Shown: in pieces, positions 18,253-27,056 of the stretch
How positions within the stretch are numbered: position 1 is the stretch's first letter
Layout: every line of letters begins with the position of its first letter
Assembly (NCBI GenBank): GCA_016710585.1
Contig: JADJVN010000012.1
Coordinates: forward strand, 1 to 64,000
DNA length: 64,000 nt
Direction of reading: 5' to 3'
From: Saprospiraceae bacterium
Lineage (GTDB): Bacteria; Bacteroidota; Bacteroidia; Chitinophagales; Saprospiraceae
Made by a program: the position numbers and the translations under genes
The notes under the pieces: generated by a model
Seen by the model: the letters and a program-made list of their open reading frames with translations, nothing else
Databases searched by the model: none
What the model was told of the DNA's origin: nothing

Positions 18253-18945
18253 TTATATTCTTTGTTTCAATAGTCTTGCAGGAACACCACCAATGACAGA
18301 ATTATTAGGAAAAGAAGAATGCACAACAGCTCCAGCTGCAATGATGCATCCATCACCAATCTCTACACCATCGAGTATCGTCACCTTGGCTCCAATCCAA
18401 CAATTCTTTCCGATTTTGATTCCATTTCTTTTTACACCTTGATGTCTAATCGATTTATTGAGATCATCAGAAAGATGATTTTCAGGATGACAGCTAAAAT
18501 ATTGACCAATGATACATTCGTCACCAATCTGCAATCCACCTGCTCCACCGAGGTAAGCATATTCACCTATACCAACATGATCACCGATCTTAATGAATGT
18601 TCCTGGATGATCAAGTGAAGTTGAAACGACAAGACGACTATAAGCGCCAATCCCAACATTATCACCGATGTAAATGCCATCAGTTGCCAATGCGCTAAGA
18701 TGAACATGATTGCCCAATTTTAAATATTTTCCAAAATGAATTTTTGGTGTATTAAAAAAAGTTACAGCTCTTCCAAACATTGCCATCTTTGGATTCTTGA
18801 AATAAAATAGTAAAGAAAAACCTCTCACCAAACTCCAGAATGTAAGCCATGCAAAAGATATGAGTATCACAGTATTTATATCTTTGTGCAAATTGAAATC
18901 GGGATTTCGAAGTCGAACTATTTTTTCTAATATTGCTTTCATCAA
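18253..18945 (-). CDS. Hexapeptide-repeat acyltransferase (LbH)
   Basis: A 230-aa left-handed beta-helix acyltransferase. About residues 70-220 consist of hexapeptide turns such as IYIGDNVGIGAYS, IKIGDHVGIGEYAY, IKIGKNCWIGAKVTILDGVEIGDGCIIAAGAVV and the end SFPNNSVIGGVPARLLKQ. The His of HPENHLSD is a candidate catalytic residue as in serine acetyltransferase/maltose acetyltransferase relatives. The N-terminus has a hydrophobic segment (VILISFAWLTFWSLVRGFSLLFYF). It probably O-acetylates a sugar of the glycan or a lipid-linked intermediate. The ATG overlaps the end of the thymidylate-kinase-like gene by 4 nt. Confidence 0.85.
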   Translation of the reverse strand: MMKAILEKIVRLRNPDFNLHKDINTVILISFAWLTFWSLVRGFSLLFYFKNPKMAMFGRAVTFFNTPKIHFGKYLKLGNHVHLSALATDGIYIGDNVGIGAYSRLVVSTSLDHPGTFIKIGDHVGIGEYAYLGGAGGLQIGDECIIGQYFSCHPENHLSDDLNKSIRHQGVKRNGIKIGKNCWIGAKVTILDGVEIGDGCIIAAGAVVHSSFPNNSVIGGVPARLLKQRI

Positions 18946-20234
18946 TGAAACAGTTTATTTTGAATTTGATTTGAAATCAAAAAAAGAGAAGTACTCAGAG
19001 ATAAATTATTGATGGCAAAATATCGGTGTTTATTCTTTTTATTCAATTCAGAAAAAAGCCTTAGGTAATCCATTGTCAACGATTTTATACTTGATTCATC
19101 GAGTTCTTTTTTCCTAGACAAAATTGTTTTTGGATCAGCATAAAGGAAAAAATTCAAATCAGGTTGTAATAAAAATCGATACGCACTCTTCAATATCCAT
19201 TTTGGCAAAACGATATTGCTTCTCAAGCTGTCATTGATAAAGTCGAAATAATATCGATCATACAAGACGATCTTTCCAAGACTAACATAGCGCATATAAA
19301 TATAAAATTGCCCAAATAAGTAGTCAGAATAGTAATACAAAAATCTAAACATAGAACTCCATACATTGCGATTCTGTCCTTGTCTTGGCAATGAGTTGAC
19401 AACATCAAATTCTGCACGCTTCTTTCCCTTTGTCCATACACTTAAGATCGGAAGTAATGAAGGGCGATGTCTGATGACGATCACCTCTTTACGCAATTTT
19501 TTTTCAATTTCATGTTTTGTATGTTCGATGATCGTTGATTTTCCTGCACCATCTACACCACTAAAACTGATGATCATTCCTTTCTGTGATACTGCATTCC
19601 ATAGACTGTCAATAGCGTAGTTGATTGTGTTTTTTATATAGGATAATCCTTTGTTTTTGCTCTCATTTTTTACTAAATTTTTCAACTCATGTTGTAATAA
19701 TTTGTCGCTTTGAAATGTACTCACTTGTATTGCATTTAATTTGCTGTAATCCAATTGTCTTACAAATTCTTTCGTAATAAATTTATCTGGAATAGCAGCA
19801 TTGTTTAATCCATAGAAGAAATTTATGAATTCAAAATGATGAAGTTTATTTACTCTTTTGATTCCATCGCCATCAACTTCGCAATCGCTTATCTTGTCAT
19901 CTACTGACATATATTCCAAATTTTTTCTTTTCAGTTGGTGAATGCAATCCACACTAAGCAATTCTTGTGACTTTGTAATCAACATCAAAGCTGTTTTTGC
20001 TGTATTTTTTTGAATTTTTAATTGCGAAATGAGCGGATGATTTTTCAAATAATTGCGCAAGACAATAGCATTGGATCTATGAATCAAAATATCCAAATCA
20101 GAATAAACAGAAAGTTTTTCCACAGGGCCATCAGCTAATTTTAATCCAGCATAAGGCCTGGCATTCATCCAGTCAAATATATCGAGTATTACTAGTTCTC
20201 TATGATTTTCACTGTCGGACAGTACATCACTCAA
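18942..20234 (-). CDS. Nucleotidyltransferase-like + thymidylate-kinase-like protein
   Basis: A 430-aa two-part protein. The N-terminal third carries SVYSDLDILIHRSNAIVLRN, similar to the SDLD metal site of nucleotidyltransferase-like sugar-locus proteins. The C-terminal half starts with a P-loop IISFSGVDGAGKST (226-234) and has DRYYFDF and a late KKELDESS lid-like segment, as in thymidylate kinase relatives. Such fusions occur in O-antigen and capsule clusters of Bacteroidota, often next to APH-type kinases as here; a role in phosphorylating a sugar or lipid carrier is inference. It lies 9 nt after the phosphotransferase gene and overlaps the acyltransferase. Confidence 0.7.
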   Translation of the reverse strand: MSDVLSDSENHRELVILDIFDWMNARPYAGLKLADGPVEKLSVYSDLDILIHRSNAIVLRNYLKNHPLISQLKIQKNTAKTALMLITKSQELLSVDCIHQLKRKNLEYMSVDDKISDCEVDGDGIKRVNKLHHFEFINFFYGLNNAAIPDKFITKEFVRQLDYSKLNAIQVSTFQSDKLLQHELKNLVKNESKNKGLSYIKNTINYAIDSLWNAVSQKGMIISFSGVDGAGKSTIIEHTKHEIEKKLRKEVIVIRHRPSLLPILSVWTKGKKRAEFDVVNSLPRQGQNRNVWSSMFRFLYYYSDYLFGQFYIYMRYVSLGKIVLYDRYYFDFINDSLRSNIVLPKWILKSAYRFLLQPDLNFFLYADPKTILSRKKELDESSIKSLTMDYLRLFSELNKKNKHRYFAINNLSLSTSLFLISNQIQNKLFH

Positions 20235-20243
20235 TGCTTGGTT

Positions 20244-21359
20244 TCATACATTGAGTAACCAATAAATTTGTGCATGCCATTTCTCCTGTGCTTGATAAAT
20301 TTCTAGATAATATAGAATATTGGTGAGAAGGTAAAGTGATAATAGTTGGTCGAAATTTTCATTCTCAAAATACGAGTTTGATTTGAATTGATTTATTTCA
20401 TCTCTAATTTGCTTCCAATTTTTTCCTTCAGTTAAAATTCCTTTTTGAAAAATAAAATGAAAAAAATCAAATCCTTTTGGACTATTCATTGTGGCTAATT
20501 CCCAGTCATAGATATAAAGATTTCCCATCGCATCTGAATACATATTCCATGGAGTAAAATCCATGTGAGCCATGTGCGTCTTTACAAAACTACCTTGCAG
20601 TAATTGCATTAGTTTTTGGAGTTTCTTTATTATGCCTGATGGAATAGATTTTCTATTATTTGACAATTGGGTCAACCGATCTTCAAGTTGTAGTTCTTCG
20701 CAAAACGCTTCAAACGAACAAACATCAGAACTTATAGATTCCAACTCTTGAAAAACCTTAAAGTGATGTGCTGATAGATTTTGTATTCGTAGATTAAAGT
20801 GCGCTGGATAGGATAAGTTCAAAGTGTTTTGATCATTTGACTTAGCCATTGGAAAATCAAAACTTTTGATTTGATTTTTGCTGAGTTGATTCAACACCGC
20901 GGCTTCATGTTTTATGAGGTCAATACTTTTATTGCTTATTGGAATTTTAATAAATACTCCATTTGACTTAGACTCGGATTGATATATTATAAATTTTTGA
21001 TTTGGACCGGTTGTTCCTGTGAATAAAGTCCAATTCTTTTTCGTGAGATCAAAAACTATAGCATCACTTTGTGCAGCAATAACTAAATCTTCACTCTTAA
21101 AAAACCAACGATTCAACTTCAAAATGAATATGATCTGCATTACAAATGCAAAGCATCTTGCCTTCCAACCTTGGACATTGTAGAAATTCAAAAACAATGC
21201 TGTAGAATTCTCCTTTGGCCAAATCCAGCGAATACTGCCATCATGATTTTTAAACGATTGGAATGAAATGAAAATTGAGTTCTTAGCATTTTCAGTAAAT
21301 AGCTCATATCCAAGCTTTTGCAAAATGCTATGTAAAGTTGAATGATTATTTTCTATCAT
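20244..21359 (-). CDS. APH-fold phosphotransferase in polysaccharide locus
   Basis: A 371-aa protein of the aminoglycoside-phosphotransferase/choline-kinase fold. The catalytic loop is HMDFTPWN (H-x-D-x4-N) and the metal-binding motif is IYDWELAT, about 25 residues later. The N-lobe ATP-binding region (VFIKIPISNKSIDLIKHEAAVL) has the conserved Lys and Glu. It is paired with the kinase-like gene downstream and lies first in the operon behind palindrome 21440-21454. I infer a sugar or carrier kinase for the glycan; antibiotic resistance is unlikely given context. Confidence 0.75.
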   Translation of the reverse strand: MIENNHSTLHSILQKLGYELFTENAKNSIFISFQSFKNHDGSIRWIWPKENSTALFLNFYNVQGWKARCFAFVMQIIFILKLNRWFFKSEDLVIAAQSDAIVFDLTKKNWTLFTGTTGPNQKFIIYQSESKSNGVFIKIPISNKSIDLIKHEAAVLNQLSKNQIKSFDFPMAKSNDQNTLNLSYPAHFNLRIQNLSAHHFKVFQELESISSDVCSFEAFCEELQLEDRLTQLSNNRKSIPSGIIKKLQKLMQLLQGSFVKTHMAHMDFTPWNMYSDAMGNLYIYDWELATMNSPKGFDFFHFIFQKGILTEGKNWKQIRDEINQFKSNSYFENENFDQLLSLYLLTNILYYLEIYQAQEKWHAQIYWLLNV

Positions 21360-21439
21360 AGCAGTAGTATTTCAAAGCCTTTGCCAAAATGCAAAAGACT
21401 GTATAAGTATTATTTACGTATAATAATAAATCTAATGTG

Positions 21440-21454
21440 TTCCATATTTTGGAA
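21440..21454. promoter_or_regulatory. TTCCA-N5-TGGAA palindrome, EPS site 2
   Basis: TTCCATATTTTGGAA lies 81 nt upstream of the phosphotransferase ATG at 21359. It is the same palindrome class and nearly the same distance as at 15830-15844 and 34710-34724. Confidence 0.5.
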
Positions 21455-21563
21455 TGGTTATGAAAAATGGAATGATGTCGTTAGAATTAAAACAGGATAA
21501 GTGTCTAGTAATAGTCAGAGCTAATTCTAATTACTATTCTTTCAAAAATCATTAATCGAAAAT

Positions 21564-21861
21564 GGTATAGTCCCTGAGGGACAAGTAACTTTATTATTTG
21601 TTTTTTACCAATATTTAGTTCCTACGGAACAAGAATTAGGTGTTGGATTTTTTATTCAATTTCTACCCATCGGGACTTCATATTATTAGCTATAAATTCA
21701 GCTAATGAATTTCGGAACTAAACCTTTTCAATTATTATTAAAAGTTTCCTGAATTAAAACTGCTGCAGGTATATGTAGGCTTTGACTTAGATTGCGAATC
21801 ATACTAACTGTAGTTTTTCTTTTTCGATTTAATATGCCTGAAAAAATCCCTTTCATCCTAT
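21564..21861. repeat. Dispersed repeat copy A fused to a higA 3' fragment
   Basis: 21564-21727 is a copy of the GGTATAGTCCC...GTTCC-TACGGAAC repeat, ending TTTCGGAACTAAACC. 21728-21861 is a near-identical copy of the 3' end of the antitoxin gene at 23270-23402 (minus strand), about 44 codons including the stop, with a few substitutions. Together 21564-21861 match about 23107-23402, so this is a duplicated block. The antitoxin piece is a non-functional remnant. Confidence 0.8.
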
Positions 21862-21869
21862 AATATTTT

Positions 21870-21877
21870 TATATTTG
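21870..21877 (+). promoter_or_regulatory. -7 box (TATATTTG) for the Rpn gene
   Basis: TATATTTG matches TAnnTTTG and lies 18 nt before the ATG at 21896. No TTTG was found at the ideal -33 position. It stands directly after the antitoxin fragment, so the insertion junction may have supplied or kept the promoter. Confidence 0.4.
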
Positions 21878-21895
21878 CCATGCTATAATTGAATT

Positions 21896-22729
21896 ATGCC
21901 CAAAGAAATTAACATATTTGATCAGATCTTTAAGGAATATGCAGAGCCGATATTCTTACCATTTATCGAGAGACTTCTCGGTCAAAAAATCATTAAGAAA
22001 GAATCTCTGAAAGATAAAATTCAGACCAGCATTGAGCGAGAATGTGATTTCCTCTTTGAGATCACATTGGAGAACTCTGAGCATTTTATTCTCCATATTG
22101 AGTTCCAATCTCAAGATGATCCAACCATGCTCCAAAGGATGGCAGAATATCACGGTATCATCTTCAAAAAGTATCAGATGGAAATCAAACATTATCTGAT
22201 CTATCTAGGTGAAAGACCAACTAAAATGCCATCAAAGTTGGAGGATCGCTTTGTTTTTAAAGAATATCAGTTGATCAATTTGTCCGAAACTGACCCTGAG
22301 ACATATCTCCAATCAAATATCCCTGAGGAGTTTATTTTAGCTGTACTCTCTCGCTATCCAAAGGAACAATATGAAGGAATTCTGCGTTCTATAGTAAATA
22401 AGCTCTTTACTGTAGTTAAAAATAAGCCTTTGTTGGAAAAATATACCAAACAGCTTATCTTTATCTCACGATTGCGTAAACTTGAATTACAAACTACTAA
22501 AATCTTAGAAATCATGCCAATAATGATCGATATAGAATCTGATGGACTTTATCTGAAAGGGATTAGCCAAGGATTAAGTCAAGGATTAAGTCAAGGCATA
22601 AGCCAAGCTAAAGTAGAAATAGTCATTAAAGGCTTCAAAAATGGTATTTCAATAGATTTATTGTCTAAAATCTCAGGACTTTCAACTGAAGAAATCTCCA
22701 CACTATTAAAGACAAATAATCTTCTTTAA
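21896..22729 (+). CDS. Rpn family PD-(D/E)XK nuclease/putative transposase
   Basis: A 277-aa protein of the recombination-promoting nuclease (Rpn, PD-(D/E)XK) family. The active-site region is ERECDFLFEI (about 44-53), then HIEFQSQDDPTMLQRMAEYHG, giving the D...E-x-Q pattern of the family. The C-terminus has tandem GLSQ/GISQ repeats (about residues 222-236), made of an 11-12 nt DNA repeat, then a helical end SGLSTEEISTLLKTNNLL. Known members promote RecA-independent DNA exchange in E. coli. Here it lies between duplicated blocks, and its own 3' end is copied at 22850-23124, which fits an element that rearranges its surroundings. Confidence 0.85.
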   Translation: MPKEINIFDQIFKEYAEPIFLPFIERLLGQKIIKKESLKDKIQTSIERECDFLFEITLENSEHFILHIEFQSQDDPTMLQRMAEYHGIIFKKYQMEIKHYLIYLGERPTKMPSKLEDRFVFKEYQLINLSETDPETYLQSNIPEEFILAVLSRYPKEQYEGILRSIVNKLFTVVKNKPLLEKYTKQLIFISRLRKLELQTTKILEIMPIMIDIESDGLYLKGISQGLSQGLSQGISQAKVEIVIKGFKNGISIDLLSKISGLSTEEISTLLKTNNLL

Positions 22730-22770
22730 TACGCTATTAATATTCAAACTAGATTTTGAAATATTATTTA

Positions 22771-22846
22771 GGTATAGTCCCTATGGGACATGTGAATTTT
22801 TTAATCATTTTCTACCAATATATAGTTCCTATGGAACAAATATTTC
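22771..22846. repeat. Dispersed repeat copy B
   Basis: A short copy of the intergenic repeat with TAGTCCCTATGGGACA and GTTCCTATGGAAC, both palindromic cores. It separates the full Rpn gene from its duplicated 3' fragment. Confidence 0.75.
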
Positions 22847-22849
22847 TTA

Positions 22850-23065
22850 CAAACCACTAAAATTTTAGAAATCATGCCAATAATGATCGATATAGAATCT
22901 GATGGACTTTATCTGAAAGGGATTAGTCAAGGATTAAGCCAAGCTAAAATTGAAATGGTCATTAAAGGTTTCCAAAGTGGTATTTCAATAGATTTATTGT
23001 CTAAAATTTCAGGACTTCCAACTGAAGAAATCTCCGCACTTTTAAAGACAAATAATCTTCTTTAA
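22850..23065 (+). pseudogene. Duplicated 3' fragment of the Rpn gene
   Basis: 22850-23065 repeats 22492-22729 of the gene just upstream with few changes, covering about the last 75 codons. One GLSQ/GISQ stretch is shorter here than in the parent. An in-frame ATG at 22874 would give 63 aa, but this is only the helical tail without the nuclease core, so I call it a remnant. The downstream repeat is duplicated too (copy C). Confidence 0.8.
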
Positions 23066-23106
23066 TACACTATTAATAATCAAACTTAATTTTGAAATAT
23101 TATTTA

Positions 23107-23266
23107 GGTATAGTCCCTACGGGACACGAAAATATCTTTATTATTTTATACCGATATTCAGTTCCTACGGAACAAGAATTAGGAGTTGAATTTTTTCTTC
23201 AATTTCTACCCTTCGGGACTTCATATTGTTAACTATAAATTAGCTAATGAATTTCGGAACTAAACC
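23107..23266. repeat. Dispersed repeat copy C
   Basis: Full-length copy: GGTATAGTCCCTACGGGACA, a middle GTTCCTACGGAAC and a final CCCTTCGGGACTTCATA, ending at TTTCGGAACTAAACC next to the antitoxin stop. It is the partner of copy A in the duplicated block. Confidence 0.8.
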
Positions 23267-23269
23267 TTT

Positions 23270-23662
23270 TCAATTATTATTAAAAGTTTCCTGAATTAAA
23301 ACTGCTGCAGGTATATGTAGGCTTTGACTTAGATTGCGAATCATACTGACTGTAAGTTTTCTTTTTCGATTTAAGACTTCTGAAATAATTCCCTTTGATC
23401 CTATAATTCCAATCAAATCTTTTTGCTTTAAATCCATTTCTTGCATACGAATTTTAATTGCCTCAATTGGATCGGGCAAATCTATTTTAAAATGTTCTTC
23501 TTCATAGGTTTCAATTAATAATGCCAATAATTCAGCTTCTTTGCCTTCAACTGTATTAGGTTTAGCTTCAAAAATTTCTTCCATTCGACGCAAAGCATTT
23601 TCATAATCCTTTTTAGATTTCAAAATAGCCAATTCAAATTTCGTTTGCATTAATTTTGTCAT
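23270..23662 (-). CDS. higA: HigA-like XRE antitoxin
   Basis: A helix-turn-helix antitoxin of the HigA type, 130 aa from the ATG at 23662 (MTKLMQTKFEL); Met11 of the longer frame is also possible. N-terminal half is helical with EAELLALLIETYEEEHF, which is the usual HigA linker. The HTH is at the C-terminal end (IRMQEMDLKQKDLIGIIGSKGIISEVLNRKRKLT), with the final LSQSLHIPAAVLIQ helix. It binds the toxin and represses the promoter in known systems. It overlaps the toxin gene end, the normal toxin-first order of higBA. Its 3' end is copied at 21728-21861. Confidence 0.85.
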   Translation of the reverse strand: MTKLMQTKFELAILKSKKDYENALRRMEEIFEAKPNTVEGKEAELLALLIETYEEEHFKIDLPDPIEAIKIRMQEMDLKQKDLIGIIGSKGIISEVLNRKRKLTVSMIRNLSQSLHIPAAVLIQETFNNN

Positions 23663-23929
23663 AATCTTGATGTGTACCAATAAAACTAATAAATATCCAT
23701 TGTTTTTTATACTCTATTTTTACTACGATTCTATATTCATCACCCTTTATATTGAAGACGACTCTTGAGTTTTTCAAAATACTAGCCTTTGCATAAAATT
23801 CTTTGATATCATTTGGAGTTGTCCAGTTGGCAGATTTAATCGTTTCATACCATACTGAAGATGAACTTTTGCATCAGGCCGTTTAGTCCAGAACTCAACT
23901 AAAGTGTGTTTGGCAAGAATCCGTTTCAT
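23634..23929 (-). pseudogene. higB: HigB-type toxin, frameshifted
   Basis: The first 21 codons read MKRILAKHTLVEFWTKRPDA, a HigB-like mRNA interferase start. The matching frame then continues, offset by one base, as WYETIKSANWTTPNDIKEFY, RVVFNIKGDEYRIVVKIEYK and FISFIGTHQDYDKI, all typical HigB blocks. The T-run 23867-23870 is one base short. With five T the gene is 99 codons (98 aa), the normal length. HigB cleaves ribosome-associated mRNA in studied systems. As written the toxin is dead, while the antitoxin is intact, a stable and common end state; a sequencing error is the alternative. Confidence 0.8.
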
Positions 23930-24030
23930 ACAATAAATATACAAAAAGTTTTCAAAACGAGAATTCTTTTTAAAATAATTTGTTTTACAAATATCATTAT
24001 AGGATAATAGTTTGGAGAAATATTATTTTA

Positions 24031-24330
24031 GGTATAGTCTTAGCGGTAATGAAAATTTCTTTTTTGTGCCGATGAGTAGTTCCTACAGATCGACATAACA
24101 AAGCCAATTGGTATCAACTCCTTAGAGTTTAATTCAAATTTTATAGTCAATAGGTATAGTCACTAGGGGACATAAAACTTCGTTTTTTTACCCACATGTA
24201 GTGCTTACCGTACAAGAATCTAGAGTTGAAAATTTTTTTAATTTCTATAATGGTCCCATCGGGACTTCATATCGTTAGCTATAAATTATCTAATAGAATT
24301 CTAGTTTCGTAGGAACTAAACCTTAAGTCT
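24031..24330. repeat. Two degenerate dispersed repeat copies (D, E)
   Basis: GGTATAGTCTTAGCGG at 24031 and GGTATAGTCACTAGGGGACA at 24152 begin two diverged copies of the intergenic repeat. The second ends in CCCATCGGGACTTCATATCG. They fill the 457-nt gap between higB and the T9SS protein gene; no gene is visible there. Confidence 0.65.
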
Positions 24331-24386
24331 GGAGTGTAAATATAAACCAGCTTTCTTTATTTCGCGATTGCTAAAAATGTACAAAA

Positions 24387-26018
24387 TTAATTCTTTATAA
24401 ATTGTGCATTTAGAATTTTATGGTCAGTAACAAACTGAATTCTATAGCTTCCAGATAAAAGATGGCTAACATTATAATTGAATTCTTTTGTGGAATTTAA
24501 TTCATTCTGAAAAACCAATTGACCCATCTGATTATAGACAAAGAGTTTCCCTGAAACAATATCCTTAAATTCTATCTTCATCATGTTGGAAACAGGATTT
24601 GGAGTTATTTTCAATTCATTGTCTTGATCCAAACTTATGTCTTTGGCTGATGTCACTATACCTAAATCTTCTCCCTTCAACATCGCCCAACTTGACCAAA
24701 GTGGTGCTTCCTTTAAACCAGTTGCTGTTTCTCGATAAATTAGATAACACAAGACATTCCCATTAACATATATGAGTTTATTTAAAAATATGCCTTTTTT
24801 TAATTGTGGATTCATAAGTAAAGATTTTGTTTTCGAATAGTGATCAGCACCATCAGATAAATAAAAATCAAGTGTATTATCTCTGATGTTACTAACACAA
24901 AACAATATCTTTATTCCAGACTTATTTTTAATCAAGGTTGTTTGAACAAGACTTTCATTTTCTGAACCAATATTCAAATTTTTTAGATCAAGTTTTTCCA
25001 CCAAATTTCCTTTATTATCAAAATGTGCTAAATATTTTATTTGATTATAATAAGGATTTTCAATATAAGTAGCTGCCCCAATAATAAAATGATCAAGATT
25101 AACATACATAGGTCCAAAATTATTTACGTCTCCTGTAGTTAATATATTGAGATTGCCAGAGTTTATTTCTTCGAATTTATTATCTCTATAGTGAAAACCA
25201 ATATCAAAATCTTTTACTAACGAATCTGGAGATGTCTCAGATGAGAAAAAAGAAAATATTTTATTGTCATCAAGATCATTTAAAGTATTAACCACCTTAT
25301 TGTTCTCAGTCTGTACTAATATCTCATTGCTATTTTTTACTTTCCCACTTAGATTTAATTCAAAACGGTTATACCATATGACACTTTTTCCAGTAGTAGT
25401 ATCAGTTAACGGAAGATGGTTAATAACTATAAAATTACCTTCTTGAAAATATAGATGTGTTGGCGCAGGTGGCCAAGGGACTGGTAGTTTTTTGGCTTCA
25501 GCATCTTTCTGAATTCCAAAACTTGAATCAATAATTTTGCCTGTATGCTTATTGTATAAAATTCTTCTTGGAAAAGCTGTAAACCAGATTGGTTTGAATA
25601 AAGTATCTGAATTATTAAATTCTTCATATATCAATAATTCAAGGCTATCTCCAATAACTTTGGGATGTTGAGAAAATCGTCTTTCACCTATATTTTCACT
25701 ATAAAATACATTATCCCATAAAAGTCTTCCAGTCGAGAGTTCTCTGGCTTCAAGATAGTATCCACCTATCCATGCTGGTCCAAATACGATATTGTATACA
25801 TTATATAGTATACCATCATTTATTACAAGATTATCTCTATCTGCATTTTGTTCAAGAAATATCCATGTATCCGCAATTACTGGAACTTTTGGTGTATTAT
25901 GTGTATAAGTCCAAAGTGGGTGATAATTATTAAATGTAATAGGCGTATAACTTTGCGCTCGTGACCAATAAAATGAAAGAATAAATACTATTGAACTCAG
26001 AAAAGTGGTAATTTTCAT
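24387..26018 (-). CDS. T9SS-secreted protein with C-terminal sorting domain
   Basis: A 543-aa secreted protein. Signal peptide: KITTFLSSIVFILSFYWSRAQS. The C-terminal ~75 aa (from ITPNPVSNMMKIEF through GKLFVYNQMGQLVFQNEL to YRIQFVTDHKILNAQFIKN) form a type A T9SS sorting domain, which targets the protein through the outer membrane for release or anchoring. The middle 380 aa look like repeated beta-strands (IWYNRFELNL, IIGAATYIEN) that may form a propeller or sandwich, but no family is clear. It stands alone on the minus strand upstream of degenerate repeats. Confidence 0.8.
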   Translation of the reverse strand: MKITTFLSSIVFILSFYWSRAQSYTPITFNNYHPLWTYTHNTPKVPVIADTWIFLEQNADRDNLVINDGILYNVYNIVFGPAWIGGYYLEARELSTGRLLWDNVFYSENIGERRFSQHPKVIGDSLELLIYEEFNNSDTLFKPIWFTAFPRRILYNKHTGKIIDSSFGIQKDAEAKKLPVPWPPAPTHLYFQEGNFIVINHLPLTDTTTGKSVIWYNRFELNLSGKVKNSNEILVQTENNKVVNTLNDLDDNKIFSFFSSETSPDSLVKDFDIGFHYRDNKFEEINSGNLNILTTGDVNNFGPMYVNLDHFIIGAATYIENPYYNQIKYLAHFDNKGNLVEKLDLKNLNIGSENESLVQTTLIKNKSGIKILFCVSNIRDNTLDFYLSDGADHYSKTKSLLMNPQLKKGIFLNKLIYVNGNVLCYLIYRETATGLKEAPLWSSWAMLKGEDLGIVTSAKDISLDQDNELKITPNPVSNMMKIEFKDIVSGKLFVYNQMGQLVFQNELNSTKEFNYNVSHLLSGSYRIQFVTDHKILNAQFIKN

Positions 26019-26097
26019 TATTGAATATAATTATATTTTTAATAAAATTTTAGTAAGAATTTAGTCTGCTTTTTCACTTTAAATGTACATCATTAAT

Positions 26098-26130
26098 AAT
26101 TGTGGATAACAAAGATAGTTACCCACAATT
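26098..26130. terminator. Hairpin between T9SS and Cys-rich genes
   Basis: AATTGTGGATAAC and GTTACCCACAATT form a 13-bp stem with one mismatch around a 7-nt loop. AT-rich flanks on both sides and its position 20 nt past the stop of the Cys-rich lipoprotein gene suggest a terminator for that minus-strand gene. There is no long T-run on that side, so efficiency is uncertain. Confidence 0.5.
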
Positions 26131-26150
26131 TTATTAATTACTCAACCCTT

Positions 26151-26993
26151 TTATGGAATCTGCCCACAAGGTCTGTCCTCACAAGGTAATTCTAATCCAT
26201 TACATAAAATAGTAGGTATTGTTCCACATGTTGATGTACCAATTGTTTGAAATACTGGAGGTGAAATTCTAACTTTACCATTTGGAAGAGGTAGAGGCTC
26301 CCAACAAAAAGTTCTTGTCCTCTGACAACACTTTGTCCCACAAGTTATCTGACTGAACTCGAAATTTGTTAAGTCTATGCACCAACGATAACATGTTTGT
26401 CGCAAAAAATCGGAAGAAAAATATGAATTATTTGAGCATGGAGGATGCCAAGTATCAACCCATGGTGAAACATATTCACTTTCGACGATGAATGATGCCT
26501 CATCAGACATTTGGTCTAATACAACATCACCTCCATGGCCTGGTAGATTATAAATACATGTCTCACAATCAAGTGAAATTCCTGCTAATCCAAAATTCCA
26601 AAATGTAAATGAATAATTTGGAGCAGCCAAAGATGGATCAAAACATACTCTAACAGTGAACCCTACAGTTGCAGTAGAACAAACTGGGCACGTAGGATTT
26701 GGTGTTAAATTGACAGTTCTAATTATATGCGCAGTTGCGCATTGTAAATTAGAAGGTGGAGTTGATGGTTGACATGCTGAGGAAACAGGTGGTAGAATGA
26801 TTCCTCTCGAAGACAAAACATTACTCTTATTGAATTGAGAGTTAATTTTCTCAAAGAACTCGTTAAATTGAGTCTTATCTAATTTTTTGTCATTTGTTGT
26901 AAAATCTGACTTATCGGATTCATTTTGACAAGAAAAAATGATAAAGGAGATTAAAAAAAGGATATTAAATCCTCTTAGAATTAATTGTTGCAT
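26151..26993 (-). CDS. Cys-rich lipoprotein, unknown function
   Basis: A 280-aa protein with a lipoprotein signal (FLISFIIFSCQNESDK, lipobox Cys22). The mature part is unusually rich in Cys, many in pairs such as CDPV-like spacing in TPNPTCPVCST, DCETCIYN, GTKCCQRTRTFC and CEDRPCG. This points to a disulfide-stabilised exported domain, perhaps displayed at the outer membrane surface. I know no matching family. It has its own hairpin after the stop and no operon partners. A function cannot be given. Confidence 0.65.
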   Translation of the reverse strand: MQQLILRGFNILFLISFIIFSCQNESDKSDFTTNDKKLDKTQFNEFFEKINSQFNKSNVLSSRGIILPPVSSACQPSTPPSNLQCATAHIIRTVNLTPNPTCPVCSTATVGFTVRVCFDPSLAAPNYSFTFWNFGLAGISLDCETCIYNLPGHGGDVVLDQMSDEASFIVESEYVSPWVDTWHPPCSNNSYFSSDFLRQTCYRWCIDLTNFEFSQITCGTKCCQRTRTFCWEPLPLPNGKVRISPPVFQTIGTSTCGTIPTILCNGLELPCEDRPCGQIP

Positions 26994-27056
26994 TTTAAAA
27001 AATTCTAATTAAAAAATAATTGTTTATGAAACAGTCAAATTTCAACATTAAAAGCT

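Noticed and set aside
22560..22605. Tandem AGGATTAAGTCA-type repeat as a possible regulatory iteron
   Set aside because: It lies in frame in the Rpn gene and encodes the GLSQ repeats known for this family.
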